From positions 1 to 45,830 of the forward strand of contig JAXJYC010000054.1 of the NCBI GenBank assembly GCA_036307185.1: 45,830 bases of DNA, read 5' to 3'. Each line of letters starts with the position of its first letter. Within the stretch, counting starts at the first letter, position 1. Positions 7,934 through 16,326 of this stretch are shown here, one piece after another. This stretch comes from SVEL01 sp017381055 (lineage in GTDB: Bacteria > Bacillota > Clostridia > Lachnospirales > Lachnospiraceae). Under the pieces are notes generated by a model. It had not been told where the DNA came from and ran no database searches. It saw nothing but the letters and a program-made list of their open reading frames with translations. The translations under genes were made by a program, and so were the position numbers.

Positions 7934-9226
7934 ATGACAAACGAAGAATTATTGAATTATGCTATCGAACATGGTATGCTTGATATGAAAAACGTTCATA
8001 ATATGATAATGAAAGAAGAAAGAACGAAGTTGTTAAGCAAGCACCAGTATAAGATATTTCAAGACAAAGACGGGAGGTGGAAAACAACATTACCTGATAA
8101 GAATAGCAAGAACGGGAGAAAACTAGTTGCTCGTAAGAAAAAAGAAGATTTAGAAGATGCAGTCATTGAGTATTATAAGGAAAATACTATTAAACTGTAT
8201 AAAATACCTGAGAATGTTACGCTAGAACAACTTTATCCTATATGGATAGAGTCTCGATTGTTAGAAGTAAATAGTATAGGTACAGTTAAGAAAAATGATC
8301 AAGATTGGCGTAGGTATTATCTTGATAGTAGTATTATCAAGATACCAATGAAAGATTTATCGGTAAATCAATTAAGGGATTGGGCGCACAACATTATAAA
8401 CAAGCATAAACTTAATAAACGAGATTATTATAATATGGCTGTTATAATAAAGAAGTGTTACGAGTACATAGAAAACGAAAATATATGTCCTAATATATGG
8501 AAGAATGTAAAAATCAATACAAGCAAGCTACAAAAGATAAAGAAGAAAGAAAATAATACTCAGATATATTTTAATGACGAAAAAGAGGAGCTTGTAAAGT
8601 ATTGTCTTGCAGCATTCATTAAAAGGCCTTGGAACATAACAGCGTTAGCGATCCCGTTTTTATTCATAACAGGTTTACGAATAGGTGAACTAGTAGCACT
8701 TAAATATGAAGATATTGCAAACAATAAGATTATCATTAGGCGTTCAGAAGTAAATGACTTTGAATATGTAGAAAAAGACAAAAAGATGAAGTACAAGGGT
8801 AAAGAGATAGTAGACCACGCAAAGACAGATGCAGGCACTAGAGAAATCCCTCTTACCAAAGGTGCTAAACAGATTATTAACCTTATTAAACAAGCTAGCG
8901 TACAATACAACTACCACGATGAAGGTTATATTTTTTGTCCTAACTCAAGGCGTATTACTTCTAATAGTATAGATAAAAGGCTGTATGCTTATTGCGAAAG
9001 AATAGGAATACCTAAAAAGAGCGCTCATAAGATACGAAAGACATACATAAGTCAGATTATTAAAGATGGAGTAGACTTAGATACTGTATGTAGAGTATCG
9101 GGGCATGTAGACCTAAAGACAACCTTTGAGTCGTATTTATTCTGTTTAGAGCGTGAAGATGAGATAGATAGTAGATTTGAGGAAATACTAGAATTACCGG
9201 GAATAGAAGATAAATTATTGAAGTAA
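7934..9226 (+). CDS. int: Site-specific tyrosine integrase
   Basis: 430 residues. N-terminal about 60-110: arm-binding-like domain (KIFQDKDGRWKTTLPDK). Residues about 110-200: SAM-like core-binding domain. Catalytic domain from about 225: Arg I in TGLRIGELVALKYEDI, the HKIRK box (H-x-x-R), GHVDLKTTFESY with the second His and the nucleophile Tyr. All catalytic positions are present, so the enzyme looks functional. Length and architecture fit Tn916/phage-type integrases of Firmicutes. It ends 55 bases before a tRNA-Leu 3' fragment, the usual position of an integrase next to its att site. RBS CGGAGG at 7915-7920. Confidence 0.92.
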   Translation: MTNEELLNYAIEHGMLDMKNVHNMIMKEERTKLLSKHQYKIFQDKDGRWKTTLPDKNSKNGRKLVARKKKEDLEDAVIEYYKENTIKLYKIPENVTLEQLYPIWIESRLLEVNSIGTVKKNDQDWRRYYLDSSIIKIPMKDLSVNQLRDWAHNIINKHKLNKRDYYNMAVIIKKCYEYIENENICPNIWKNVKINTSKLQKIKKKENNTQIYFNDEKEELVKYCLAAFIKRPWNITALAIPFLFITGLRIGELVALKYEDIANNKIIIRRSEVNDFEYVEKDKKMKYKGKEIVDHAKTDAGTREIPLTKGAKQIINLIKQASVQYNYHDEGYIFCPNSRRITSNSIDKRLYAYCERIGIPKKSAHKIRKTYISQIIKDGVDLDTVCRVSGHVDLKTTFESYLFCLEREDEIDSRFEEILELPGIEDKLLK

Positions 9227-9281
9227 ACAACAAAATAGTAAAAAAGTAAACAAAAGTAAACAACTGAAAATGACGGAAAGC

Positions 9282-9339
9282 CTTAAAATTAGGGCATTGT
9301 AAGGGTTAGAACGTGAGGGTTCAAGTCCCTTTTTCCGCA
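9282..9339 (+). other. attR: 3' part of a tRNA-Leu gene
   Basis: From CTTAAAAT (anticodon-loop-like, 9282) the sequence continues as the second half of a tRNA: anticodon-stem 3' strand, long variable region, T arm GAGGG-TTCAAGT-CCCTT, acceptor strand TTTCCGC and discriminator A at 9339. The long variable region and TTTCCGCA point to tRNA-Leu(TAA). No matching 5' half (GCGGAAA plus D arm) precedes it, so this is the fragment displaced when the element recombined in the anticodon loop. The whole tRNA should lie at the left end, outside the window. Confidence 0.7.
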
Positions 9340-9351
9340 CTAGAAATTATC

Positions 9352-9383
9352 AAAGGTTGTCACTGATGTTGACAGCCTTTTTT
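9352..9383 (+). terminator. Terminator of the original tRNA locus
   Basis: AAAGGTTGTCA (9352-9362) pairs with TGACAGCCTTT with one mismatch, followed by a T run. Probably the native terminator of the tRNA-Leu gene, separated from its promoter by the insertion. Confidence 0.75.
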
Positions 9384-9439
9384 ATTTCCAAAAAGCAAGA
9401 TAATATTTGCTTTAATATGGTGATAAAAGGAGAAAACAC

Positions 9440-9712
9440 ATGAAGAAAAAATTATTAAGTTTACTAATGGTAGCAACAATATCGTTAGGTATTATTGGTT
9501 GTGGTGACAAAGGGAAAGAGAAACCAACTGAAGCAATTAATGAAAATTTCTCGGGAGGTCAGGATTATTACTTAGCTGTATTACCTGATAATACTACAAA
9601 AACAGACGCTACATTGGTAACAGATATGCGTGAAATGACAATTACATATGATGGGTTAGAAATAGAGAGTTATAAAGATTTAGAAGTAGATGAAGAATGG
9701 GAAAATAATTGA
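9440..9712 (+). CDS. Small lipoprotein
   Basis: 90 residues. MKKKLLSLLMVATISLGIIGCG is a textbook lipoprotein signal with the modified Cys at residue 21. The mature 70 residues are acidic with no recognised domain; the end (ESYKDLEVDEEWENN) resembles the N-terminal part of larger DUF-type clostridial lipoproteins, so it may be shortened. RBS AAAGGAGAAAAC. First chromosomal gene to the right of the integrated element. Confidence 0.6.
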   Translation: MKKKLLSLLMVATISLGIIGCGDKGKEKPTEAINENFSGGQDYYLAVLPDNTTKTDATLVTDMREMTITYDGLEIESYKDLEVDEEWENN

Positions 9713-9733
9713 AAAAAGTATATTGAAGCAATT

Positions 9734-9780
9734 AAAGAGAGTATGGTGTTGAAAAATTCTGCACCATACTCTTTATTTAT
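9734..9780 (+). terminator. Rho-independent terminator
   Basis: AAAGAGAGTATGGTG pairs with CACCATACTCTTT with a two-base bulge, then ATTTATAG. Confidence 0.65.
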
Positions 9781-9917
9781 AGTTATTATTATCTAAAAAT
9801 ATATTATGTTATAATTTTAAATTTATGATTTGTAGCTTATACTCCTAAAGGTTTAATGTTGAAAAAAATATAAGCTAATGTTAATATATTACATAGGAAA
9901 AGGATTGGAGTGATTTT

Positions 9918-10658
9918 ATGAGCAAAGATCATATTTTAAGTGAAAAAGATGCTTTGAAGAAACTTGCTAAGGAAGATAATAAAAAAAGCAAGAAATATAA
10001 GAAAGCCAAAAGAGATGCATGGACAGCAGTGGCTGTAATTGCAACGGTTATGCTTATAGCAGTTGGTTTATCTTTCTACAAAACAAGTAACATAGAGATT
10101 AAAGAGTATTCAGGTAAAAGTGTTGCAAAAGAGCATGAAAAGAGAGAAAATGCTAAGAATATTATTATTGGATTAGGCGTAGTATGTGCGGGTATATTAG
10201 TGGTAGCACTTGTGAATAGGAATAAGCATAAAAATTATGCTCCTTCTAAAGAAGAATTACAGCGCATGGAACAAAAGAAACTCAGTGAAGCTAGAGAAAG
10301 AGTTGAGGAAGCTAGAAGACATCGATTAGAGGAAGAAGCTAATGTTACTATGACGAGAACTAACCGAGAGCATATGAATCATGCTATGGATGGATATAAG
10401 CAAGGTTTGGGGGATAGAGCTAATCTATCTGAAATGGGTATAGATGACAGAGAAGCATATTTGGAGAGAAGAAAAAGAGAATACCAGTATTATATGGAAA
10501 ATGGCTTAGATGACGATGAAATGATTGAGAGTGAGACATCGATGCAAGGTCGTATACATATGAAAAATATAAATGCAAAGAATAAAAAAAGTATTATTAT
10601 AGGTGCTGGTGTGGGATTGGCTATATTAGCTATTATTGTAATATTTATTTTGTTATAG
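9918..10658 (+). CDS. Three-helix membrane protein of unknown function
   Basis: 246 residues. A charged N-terminus (Lys-rich, residues 1-34), hydrophobic segments at about 35-54, 80-100 and 224-246, and between the last two a long charged helical region with Arg/Glu periodicity (about 110-215). This predicts a membrane protein with a cytoplasmic coiled-coil loop. RBS AAAAGGATTGGAGTG. Its stop is 9 bases from aroD, so the two are probably cotranscribed, though no functional link to the shikimate pathway is evident. Confidence 0.6.
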   Translation: MSKDHILSEKDALKKLAKEDNKKSKKYKKAKRDAWTAVAVIATVMLIAVGLSFYKTSNIEIKEYSGKSVAKEHEKRENAKNIIIGLGVVCAGILVVALVNRNKHKNYAPSKEELQRMEQKKLSEARERVEEARRHRLEEEANVTMTRTNREHMNHAMDGYKQGLGDRANLSEMGIDDREAYLERRKREYQYYMENGLDDDEMIESETSMQGRIHMKNINAKNKKSIIIGAGVGLAILAIIVIFILL

Positions 10659-10667
10659 GAGTTTATC

Positions 10668-11429
10668 ATGAGTGTATCTATTAAAAATGTTGTATTAGGT
10701 GAAGGACAGACAAAAATATGTGTACCTATCATAGGTAAGACTAAGGAAGAAATTCTTGCTGAGGCTATAAGTATTAGCACCATTGAGACGGATATCGTTG
10801 AATGGAGAGTTGATTTTTTTGAGAATGTTATGTCTATACCTAAGGTTTTAGAGCTTATTATATCTTTGGTTGATATATTAAATGAAAAACCTATTTTATT
10901 TACATTTAGAACAAAGGCTGAAGGTGGAGAGCTTGATATAAATGAAGTAGCATATATAGAACTTATAAAAGCTGTAATAAATCAGAATATAGTTGGTGCA
11001 GTAGATGTAGAAGTTTTTAAAGGCGAAAAAACACTTGAGGACATTGTTACATATGCAAAGGATTTTGACGTAAAGGTAATTGCGTCAAATCATGATTTTT
11101 GCAAGACACCGGATAAGGAAGAGATAAAGAGACGACTTTTTCTTATGAAAGAGAAGGGGGCTCATGTATCCAAGATAGCTGTTATGCCACAGAATGCAGC
11201 AGATGTTTTGACATTACTTTCTGCTACAGAGGAACTACATAGAGAATATAATGATATTACGATTATCACAATGTCTATGGGACAGCTTGGTGTGGTAAGC
11301 CGTATAAGTGGTGGCGTATTTGGCTCAGCTATGACATTTGGTGCAAGAAATTCAGAGGCTGCATCAGCACCAGGTCAGGTTGAAGTAGGAGCGCTTAAGG
11401 AAATTATGGATAAAATTTCAAAAAAATAG
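10668..11429 (+). CDS. aroD: 3-dehydroquinate dehydratase, type I
   Basis: 253 residues, the usual length. The enzyme removes water from 3-dehydroquinate to give 3-dehydroshikimate, step 3 of the shikimate pathway, in the cytoplasm. Type I features: EWRVDFFE near the start of the barrel, FTFRTKAEGG, catalytic His in ASNHDF, Schiff-base Lys in SKIAVMP, and the C-terminal SMGQLGVVSRISGGVFGSAMTFG with the substrate-binding Arg. The start follows a GGAG nine bases after the preceding gene. No other aro gene is nearby, so the pathway is dispersed. Confidence 0.95.
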   Translation: MSVSIKNVVLGEGQTKICVPIIGKTKEEILAEAISISTIETDIVEWRVDFFENVMSIPKVLELIISLVDILNEKPILFTFRTKAEGGELDINEVAYIELIKAVINQNIVGAVDVEVFKGEKTLEDIVTYAKDFDVKVIASNHDFCKTPDKEEIKRRLFLMKEKGAHVSKIAVMPQNAADVLTLLSATEELHREYNDITIITMSMGQLGVVSRISGGVFGSAMTFGARNSEAASAPGQVEVGALKEIMDKISKK

Positions 11430-11458
11430 TTGAAAAATAGTATGTATTATTATAAAAT
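11430..11458 (+). promoter_or_regulatory. Promoter of efp
   Basis: TTGAAA (11430-11435), 17-bp spacer, TAAAAT (11453-11458). Confidence 0.6.
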
Positions 11459-11546
11459 GAATTCAGATTATGCTAACTAATCACAAGAAAGCTTGCCATA
11501 AGGAAAAGCATTGTGAAGATAGCGATATATTTCAGGAGGAAAGATA

Positions 11547-12104
11547 ATGATTACAGCAGGTGATTTTAGAAACGGTATCACAATAGAAATGGATAACAAT
11601 ATCTACCAGATTATTGAGTTCCAGCATGTTAAGCCAGGTAAGGGTGCTGCTTTCGTTAGAACAAAGCTTAAGAGCGTTACAGGTAACGGTGTTATTGAAA
11701 AGAGTTTTAGACCAACAGAGAAGTTCCCACAGGCTCGTATCGATAGAAGAGAGATGCAGTACTTATATTCAGATGGTGATTTATTCAACTTCATGGATAC
11801 AGAGACATATGAGCAGATCGCATTAACAGAGGATGCTGTTGGCGATGCATTAAAGTTCGTAAAAGAGAACGAGATGGTTAAGGTTTGTTCACACAATGGC
11901 AACGTATTTGCAATTGAGCCACCATTATTTGTTGAGCTTGAGATTATTGAGACAGAGCCAGGTTTCAAGGGTGATACAGCTACAGGTGCTACAAAGCCTT
12001 CAACAGTTGAGACAGGTGCTACAGTTTATGTACCATTATTCGTAGAGACACACGATGTAATTAAGATTGATACAAGAACAGGTGAATACCTTTCACGTGT
12101 CTAG
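11547..12104 (+). CDS. efp: Elongation factor P
   Basis: 185 residues, full length. EF-P binds between the P and E sites and relieves stalling at polyproline. The three-domain layout is visible: KOW-like domain I with the tip loop HVKPGKGAAFVR (Lys32 at the tip, where other bacteria carry a modification), an OB domain, and a third domain with the ETGATVYVPLF ... DTRTGEYLSRV ending. RBS AGGAGGAAAG. Codon use is strongly biased (GTT, CCA, AAG), consistent with high expression. It is transcribed alone between its promoter and a perfect terminator. Confidence 0.97.
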   Translation: MITAGDFRNGITIEMDNNIYQIIEFQHVKPGKGAAFVRTKLKSVTGNGVIEKSFRPTEKFPQARIDRREMQYLYSDGDLFNFMDTETYEQIALTEDAVGDALKFVKENEMVKVCSHNGNVFAIEPPLFVELEIIETEPGFKGDTATGATKPSTVETGATVYVPLFVETHDVIKIDTRTGEYLSRV

Positions 12105-12115
12105 TCAAGATAATG

Positions 12116-12150
12116 AAGAGATATCACATTTATGTGATATCTCTTTTATT
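12116..12150 (+). terminator. Terminator of efp
   Basis: AAGAGATATCACAT (12116-12129) and ATGTGATATCTCTT (12132-12145) form a perfect 14-pair stem, followed by TTATT. Confidence 0.85.
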
Positions 12151-12164
12151 ATTGCTGACATTTG

Positions 12165-12193
12165 TTGACTTTCTATTATCCTTGGTGTAATAT
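12165..12193 (+). promoter_or_regulatory. Promoter of the DUF5688-like gene
   Basis: TTGACT (12165-12170), 17-bp spacer, TAATAT (12188-12193). Confidence 0.6.
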
Positions 12194-12247
12194 GTCTATA
12201 TCTTATTTTATTTAATTTCAAATAATCATTTTAACCCCAAAAGATTA

Positions 12248-13192
12248 ATGGAATACTTAAATTTTTGCGAAAAGGTGAAGCTTAAGCTTCAGGAACTTGT
12301 TGAAGAGGGTGCCACTGTGCGCATACAGAAGGTGCTTAAGAATAATAATGTTGTAAGATATGCAGCAATTATTACCGAGAGGAACAGCAGAATTTCTCCG
12401 TCTATTTATCTTGAAAATTTTTATAGTGATTATATAAATGGCAGGTCGTTGTCTGATGTATGTGAAGAAGTATTAAATCTTCATAATAAACATAAAGATG
12501 GAGTTTCATTTAATTTTGATGACTATTTCAATTACGATTATGTTAAGGATAAGCTTTATATTAAGATTATTAACAAATCTAAAAATGAGGAATTTTTAAA
12601 AGGCGTTCCTTATAAAGAATTCTTTGATTTGGCCGTTATCTGTTATATTTCTCTAGAGGAAGCAGAAAATGGACATGCTACAATAACTGTAAACAATAGA
12701 AATCTTGAAATTTGGAATGTTACAAAAGAGCATGTATTTGAAACCGCATTTAATAATTCTTATGAAAATATGCCACCGACATTAGAGAAAATGACAACTG
12801 TAATGAGGGATTTATTGATAGAAAAATCAGGCTCTATATATAATGATGAAGTAAGTGAGCAAATCGATAATGCAATTGAAATAATGGAGAAAAATAGTGA
12901 CTATGATATTTACGTTCTTACAAATAGTATAAGGCTAAATGGGGCTCATTATATTACTGATGAAGACTACTTAGTAGATTTTGCAAATAGCGTTAATAGT
13001 GATTTATATATTTTACCAAGTAGCATACATGAACTTTTGATTATACCGATGTCTTGTGGATTAAAGAAGGAAGAACTTATAAAGATGGTACGAGACATAA
13101 ATTCCACTGAGCTTAGTCAAGGAGAGGTTCTATCGGATAATATATATGAAGTATATAGAGATAGGGGGATCTGTATGTGGGAATGCACCTAG
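12248..13192 (+). CDS. DUF5688-like protein
   Basis: 314 residues. The opening (NFCEKVKLKLQELVEEG ... VQKVLKNN-type segment) and the middle region with PSSIHELLIIP match, as I recall, the DUF5688 family, common and multicopy in Lachnospiraceae and without known function; it is soluble and probably cytoplasmic. The RBS is weak (CCCCAAAAGATTA). The last codons and the TAG stop lie inside the 3' end of a tRNA-Arg gene on the other strand (9-bp overlap). The tail (YRDRGICMWECT) looks unlike a family C-terminus, so the reading frame may be slightly truncated or shifted there. Confidence 0.75.
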   Translation: MEYLNFCEKVKLKLQELVEEGATVRIQKVLKNNNVVRYAAIITERNSRISPSIYLENFYSDYINGRSLSDVCEEVLNLHNKHKDGVSFNFDDYFNYDYVKDKLYIKIINKSKNEEFLKGVPYKEFFDLAVICYISLEEAENGHATITVNNRNLEIWNVTKEHVFETAFNNSYENMPPTLEKMTTVMRDLLIEKSGSIYNDEVSEQIDNAIEIMEKNSDYDIYVLTNSIRLNGAHYITDEDYLVDFANSVNSDLYILPSSIHELLIIPMSCGLKKEELIKMVRDINSTELSQGEVLSDNIYEVYRDRGICMWECT

Positions 13193-13255
13193 CTGGAATC
13201 GAACCAGCATCTCACCCTCCGGAGGGGTGCGTTATATCCATTAGACTATAGGTGC
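13184..13255 (-). tRNA. tRNA-Arg(CCG)
   Basis: Read on the minus strand: acceptor GCACCTA paired with TAGGTGC and discriminator A, D arm with AATGGATA, anticodon stem CACCC/GGGTG around loop CTCCGGA (anticodon CCG), T arm GCTGG-TTCGATT-CCAGC. The 72-nt cloverleaf is complete. CCA is not encoded. It decodes CGG, a rare codon in such an AT-rich genome. Confidence 0.95.
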
Positions 13256-13393
13256 CAAGCTCACTAATTATACACTTTATTTTTGCTTTAGCGCAATAGT
13301 TTGTTGATTTTTTTATAATTATTTGATAGAATAAGCTTGAACTGTTTAATTATCGAGAACTATTTTATTTTGCAATAAGGTTGGGAGAAATCA

Positions 13394-14623
13394 ATGAAGA
13401 ATAAATATACAAAAAAGAATAATAAAAATAAATCCAATGAGCAAGGCAAGTTTCAAGAAGTTGATATAGTAGACGAAATTTTAATGGATGAAACCTATGA
13501 AGATGACGACTTAATAGAAGAAGTTGTAATAGAGGATGATTCTATAGAGGATGTTAATACAGATAGTGATTCTAATGAGGATAGTTTCATAGACGAAATA
13601 GATATTTTGTCAGAAGAGCTTGATGAAGATATGGCTAGTAGATTATCGTTGTATGATATAGAAGATGATGACGATGAAGAGGAAGATATAAAGGAATTTA
13701 TTAGTCGTGACTATGATGTGGTTGCGGAAAGTAGAAGACGAGTTAATCAGCCTGGTAAAAGAAAGTTTGAGGATGGTAAAAAGTCAAAGCGCGAGAAAGC
13801 TGAAAAAGAAAAGAAGCCAAAGCGTGAGAAGGTTGCTAAGGAAAAGGGAACTGATGAGACAAAGGCAAATTTTATTCAGCCATTATGGGAGAAGTGGATT
13901 GCCGTATATAGTAAGTATACTATGCAGATTTTGTATGGAACACTTGGTATGTTAGCGACTATTTTACTTATAACAATTATTGTGTTGCCAAAAGATAAAG
14001 TAAATGGTGATATAAAGGATGATGCGACATCAGGTCAGAAGTTAACACAAGATTCTACTGAGGAAGAATCAACAGATGCTCAGATTTCAGTAGCAGACCT
14101 TAAGGTGGAAGCTGAGGATTCTGAAATTCATAAGTTAATTGTTAATTTCATTGATGCAGAAAAAATGAAATGTGATGTTGAGCTTGCAAAGACATATTTA
14201 GATAATACAACTAATTATGCTATTAGTGATTATATCACTACGCATCAGAGATATGTTGATGCATATCATAATGTGAAATGTTATAAATTTGATTTCATAG
14301 ATGGCATGTATTATGTGTTTGTTTCTTATGAAATTAAGTTCAAAAATATTGAGACATCAGATATTAGATGTCAAGAATTCGTTGTAAAATATGACAGTGA
14401 ACAAAAGAAGTATTTTGTGCATAATATATTAGAAACAGAAAAGGCTGATTTGTTTATTGCAGCCAATGCACCGGAAATACAAGCGTTAAGTGAAGATGTT
14501 AATACTCGTCATAATGAAGCGATAGCTAAGGATGATAAGTTAAAAACAGTTGTAGATCTTATTAATCAGATGTTTAATACTACAGAACAGCCAACTGCTG
14601 AGACTACAACACCAGCTAATTAA
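13394..14623 (+). CDS. Single-pass membrane protein with acidic N-terminus
   Basis: 409 residues. Residues 1-110 are extremely Asp/Glu-rich, about 110-160 are Lys-rich repeats (KREKAEKEKKPKREK), one membrane helix lies at about 176-198 (LYGTLGMLATILLITIIVLP), and an extracytoplasmic domain of about 200 residues follows (HKLIVNFIDAEKMKCDVELAKTYL onwards), ending in a short Thr-rich tail. No signal peptidase site, so a type II orientation is likely. The outer domain resembles SnoaL/NTF2-like folds in its helix-strand order, which is only a guess. Transcribed alone; RBS GGTTGGGAGAAA. Confidence 0.6.
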   Translation: MKNKYTKKNNKNKSNEQGKFQEVDIVDEILMDETYEDDDLIEEVVIEDDSIEDVNTDSDSNEDSFIDEIDILSEELDEDMASRLSLYDIEDDDDEEEDIKEFISRDYDVVAESRRRVNQPGKRKFEDGKKSKREKAEKEKKPKREKVAKEKGTDETKANFIQPLWEKWIAVYSKYTMQILYGTLGMLATILLITIIVLPKDKVNGDIKDDATSGQKLTQDSTEEESTDAQISVADLKVEAEDSEIHKLIVNFIDAEKMKCDVELAKTYLDNTTNYAISDYITTHQRYVDAYHNVKCYKFDFIDGMYYVFVSYEIKFKNIETSDIRCQEFVVKYDSEQKKYFVHNILETEKADLFIAANAPEIQALSEDVNTRHNEAIAKDDKLKTVVDLINQMFNTTEQPTAETTTPAN

Positions 14624-14632
14624 GTAAAGGAT

Positions 14633-14676
14633 AAAGTCCATTTAGTAAGTAAGTTGCTAGATGGACTTTTTTTGTA
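14633..14676 (+). terminator. Rho-independent terminator
   Basis: AAAGTCCAT (14633-14641) and ATGGACTTT (14661-14669), followed by a T run. Confidence 0.8.
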
Positions 14677-14730
14677 TTTGACTGAGTTATATATAAAATA
14701 AAAAATTTAGTGCGTTAAAGCAAAAAATAC

Positions 14731-14759
14731 TTGAACTACAAAAAAAGATGTATTATAAT
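14731..14759 (+). promoter_or_regulatory. Promoter of gdhA
   Basis: TTGAAC (14731-14736), 17-bp spacer, TATAAT (14754-14759). A near-consensus promoter, in keeping with the biased codon use of the gene. Confidence 0.8.
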
Positions 14760-14824
14760 AAGCAACGGATAAAAATTTGAAATTATTAAGTGCCTTTATT
14801 GGCGCTAATGAGGAGGAAAAAAAT

Positions 14825-16159
14825 ATGTCATATGTAGATGAGGTAATTGAGTTAGTTGTAAAGCAGAACCCTTCTGAGCCAGAGTTTCATCAGGCTGTTA
14901 AGGAAGTATTAGAGTCTTTACGTCCAGTAGTTGATGCTAACGAGGAAAAGTTTAGAAGAGAAGCGTTACTTGAGAGAATCGTTAATCCAGAGAGACAGCT
15001 TAAGTTCCGTATTCCATGGGTAGATGATAAGGGTCAGGTACAGGTAAATACAGGTTACAGAGTACAGTTTAATAGCTCAATTGGACCATATAAGGGAGGT
15101 CTTCGCCTTCATCCATCAGTAAACCTTGGTATTATTAAGTTCTTAGGTTTCGAGCAGGTATTTAAGAATTCCTTAACAGGTCTTCCAATTGGCGGTGGTA
15201 AAGGTGGTTCAGACTTCGATCCTAAGGGAAAGAGTGATAGAGAAGTAATGGCATTCTGCCAGAGCTATATGACAGAGCTTTGCAAGTATATTGGAGCAGA
15301 TACAGACGTTCCAGCTGGTGATATCGGAACAGGTGCTAGAGAAATTGGTTACCTTTTCGGTCAGTATAAGAGAATTAAGGGTGTATACGAAGGCGTATTA
15401 ACTGGTAAGGGCTTATCTTACGGTGGTTCTCTTGCAAGAAAGGAAGCTACAGGTTACGGCTTACTTTACTTCACAAAGGAAATGTTAACTGCTAATGGTA
15501 TGGATATCGCTGGTAAGACAGTTGCAGTTTCAGGTGCTGGTAATGTTGCTATTTACGCAGCAGAGAAGGCTACTGAGATGGGAGCAAAGGTTGTTACATT
15601 ATCAGATTCAACAGGTTGGATTTATGATGCTGAAGGTATCGATATTGAAGCTGTTAAGGAAATTAAGGAAGTTAAGAGAGCTAGACTTTCAGAGTACAAG
15701 AATTATAGACCAAACGCTGAGTATCATGAAGGTAAGGGTGTATGGACAGTTAAGTGTGATATCGCTCTTCCATGTGCTACACAGAACGAGTTATTAATCG
15801 ACGATGCTAAGGCACTTGTTGCTAACGGATGTAAGGTTGTTGCAGAAGGTGCGAATATGCCTACAACAATTGAAGCAACAGAGTACTTACAGAACAATGG
15901 TGTTATCTTTGCACCAGGTAAGGCTGCTAATGCAGGTGGTGTTGCGACTTCAGCTCTTGAGATGTCACAGAATAGTGAGAGACTTAGCTGGACATTTGAA
16001 GAGGTTGATGCTAAGCTTCAGAGAATTATGGTTGATATCTTCCATAACCTTGATGCTGCAGCAAAGAAGTACGGTTTTGATGGCAACTATGTAGTAGGTG
16101 CTAACATCGCTGGTTTCGAAAAGGTTGTAGATGCTATGTTAGCTCAGGGTGTTTGCTAA
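14825..16159 (+). CDS. gdhA: Glutamate dehydrogenase, hexameric type
   Basis: 444 residues from the ATG at 14825, preceded by AGGAGGAAAAAA; a longer frame starting at 14777 has no RBS. The enzyme interconverts 2-oxoglutarate plus ammonia and glutamate. Visible: the substrate site with catalytic lysines (GPYKGGLRLHPSVN, LPIGGGKGGSDFDPKGKSD), the DVPAGDIGTG segment, and the Rossmann motif SGAGNVAIYAAEKA. The length and N-terminal extension fit the small hexameric class of E. coli GdhA and clostridia. NADP versus NAD preference cannot be read with certainty. Strong promoter, strong terminator, single-gene unit. Confidence 0.95.
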   Translation: MSYVDEVIELVVKQNPSEPEFHQAVKEVLESLRPVVDANEEKFRREALLERIVNPERQLKFRIPWVDDKGQVQVNTGYRVQFNSSIGPYKGGLRLHPSVNLGIIKFLGFEQVFKNSLTGLPIGGGKGGSDFDPKGKSDREVMAFCQSYMTELCKYIGADTDVPAGDIGTGAREIGYLFGQYKRIKGVYEGVLTGKGLSYGGSLARKEATGYGLLYFTKEMLTANGMDIAGKTVAVSGAGNVAIYAAEKATEMGAKVVTLSDSTGWIYDAEGIDIEAVKEIKEVKRARLSEYKNYRPNAEYHEGKGVWTVKCDIALPCATQNELLIDDAKALVANGCKVVAEGANMPTTIEATEYLQNNGVIFAPGKAANAGGVATSALEMSQNSERLSWTFEEVDAKLQRIMVDIFHNLDAAAKKYGFDGNYVVGANIAGFEKVVDAMLAQGVC

Positions 16160-16182
16160 TTATAGGTTAATATAACTTTTAG

Positions 16183-16217
16183 AAGGTCATTGTACATTTG
16201 TGCAATGACCTTTTTAT
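16183..16217 (+). terminator. Terminator of gdhA
   Basis: AAGGTCATTG (16183-16192) and CAATGACCTT (16203-16212), then TTTAT. Confidence 0.85.
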
Positions 16218-16230
16218 ATGCCTTAAATTG

Positions 16231-16259
16231 TTGAAATTTTTATTAAAATGTGGTATAAT
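16231..16259 (+). promoter_or_regulatory. Promoter of the chemoreceptor gene
   Basis: TTGAAA (16231-16236), 17-bp spacer, TATAAT (16254-16259). Confidence 0.75.
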
Positions 16260-16326
16260 ACATTAAATTAATGACGGTGGAATTTAATAAGGGTTGGTTG
16301 CATTATATCCAAGGAGGTTTTGTGTA

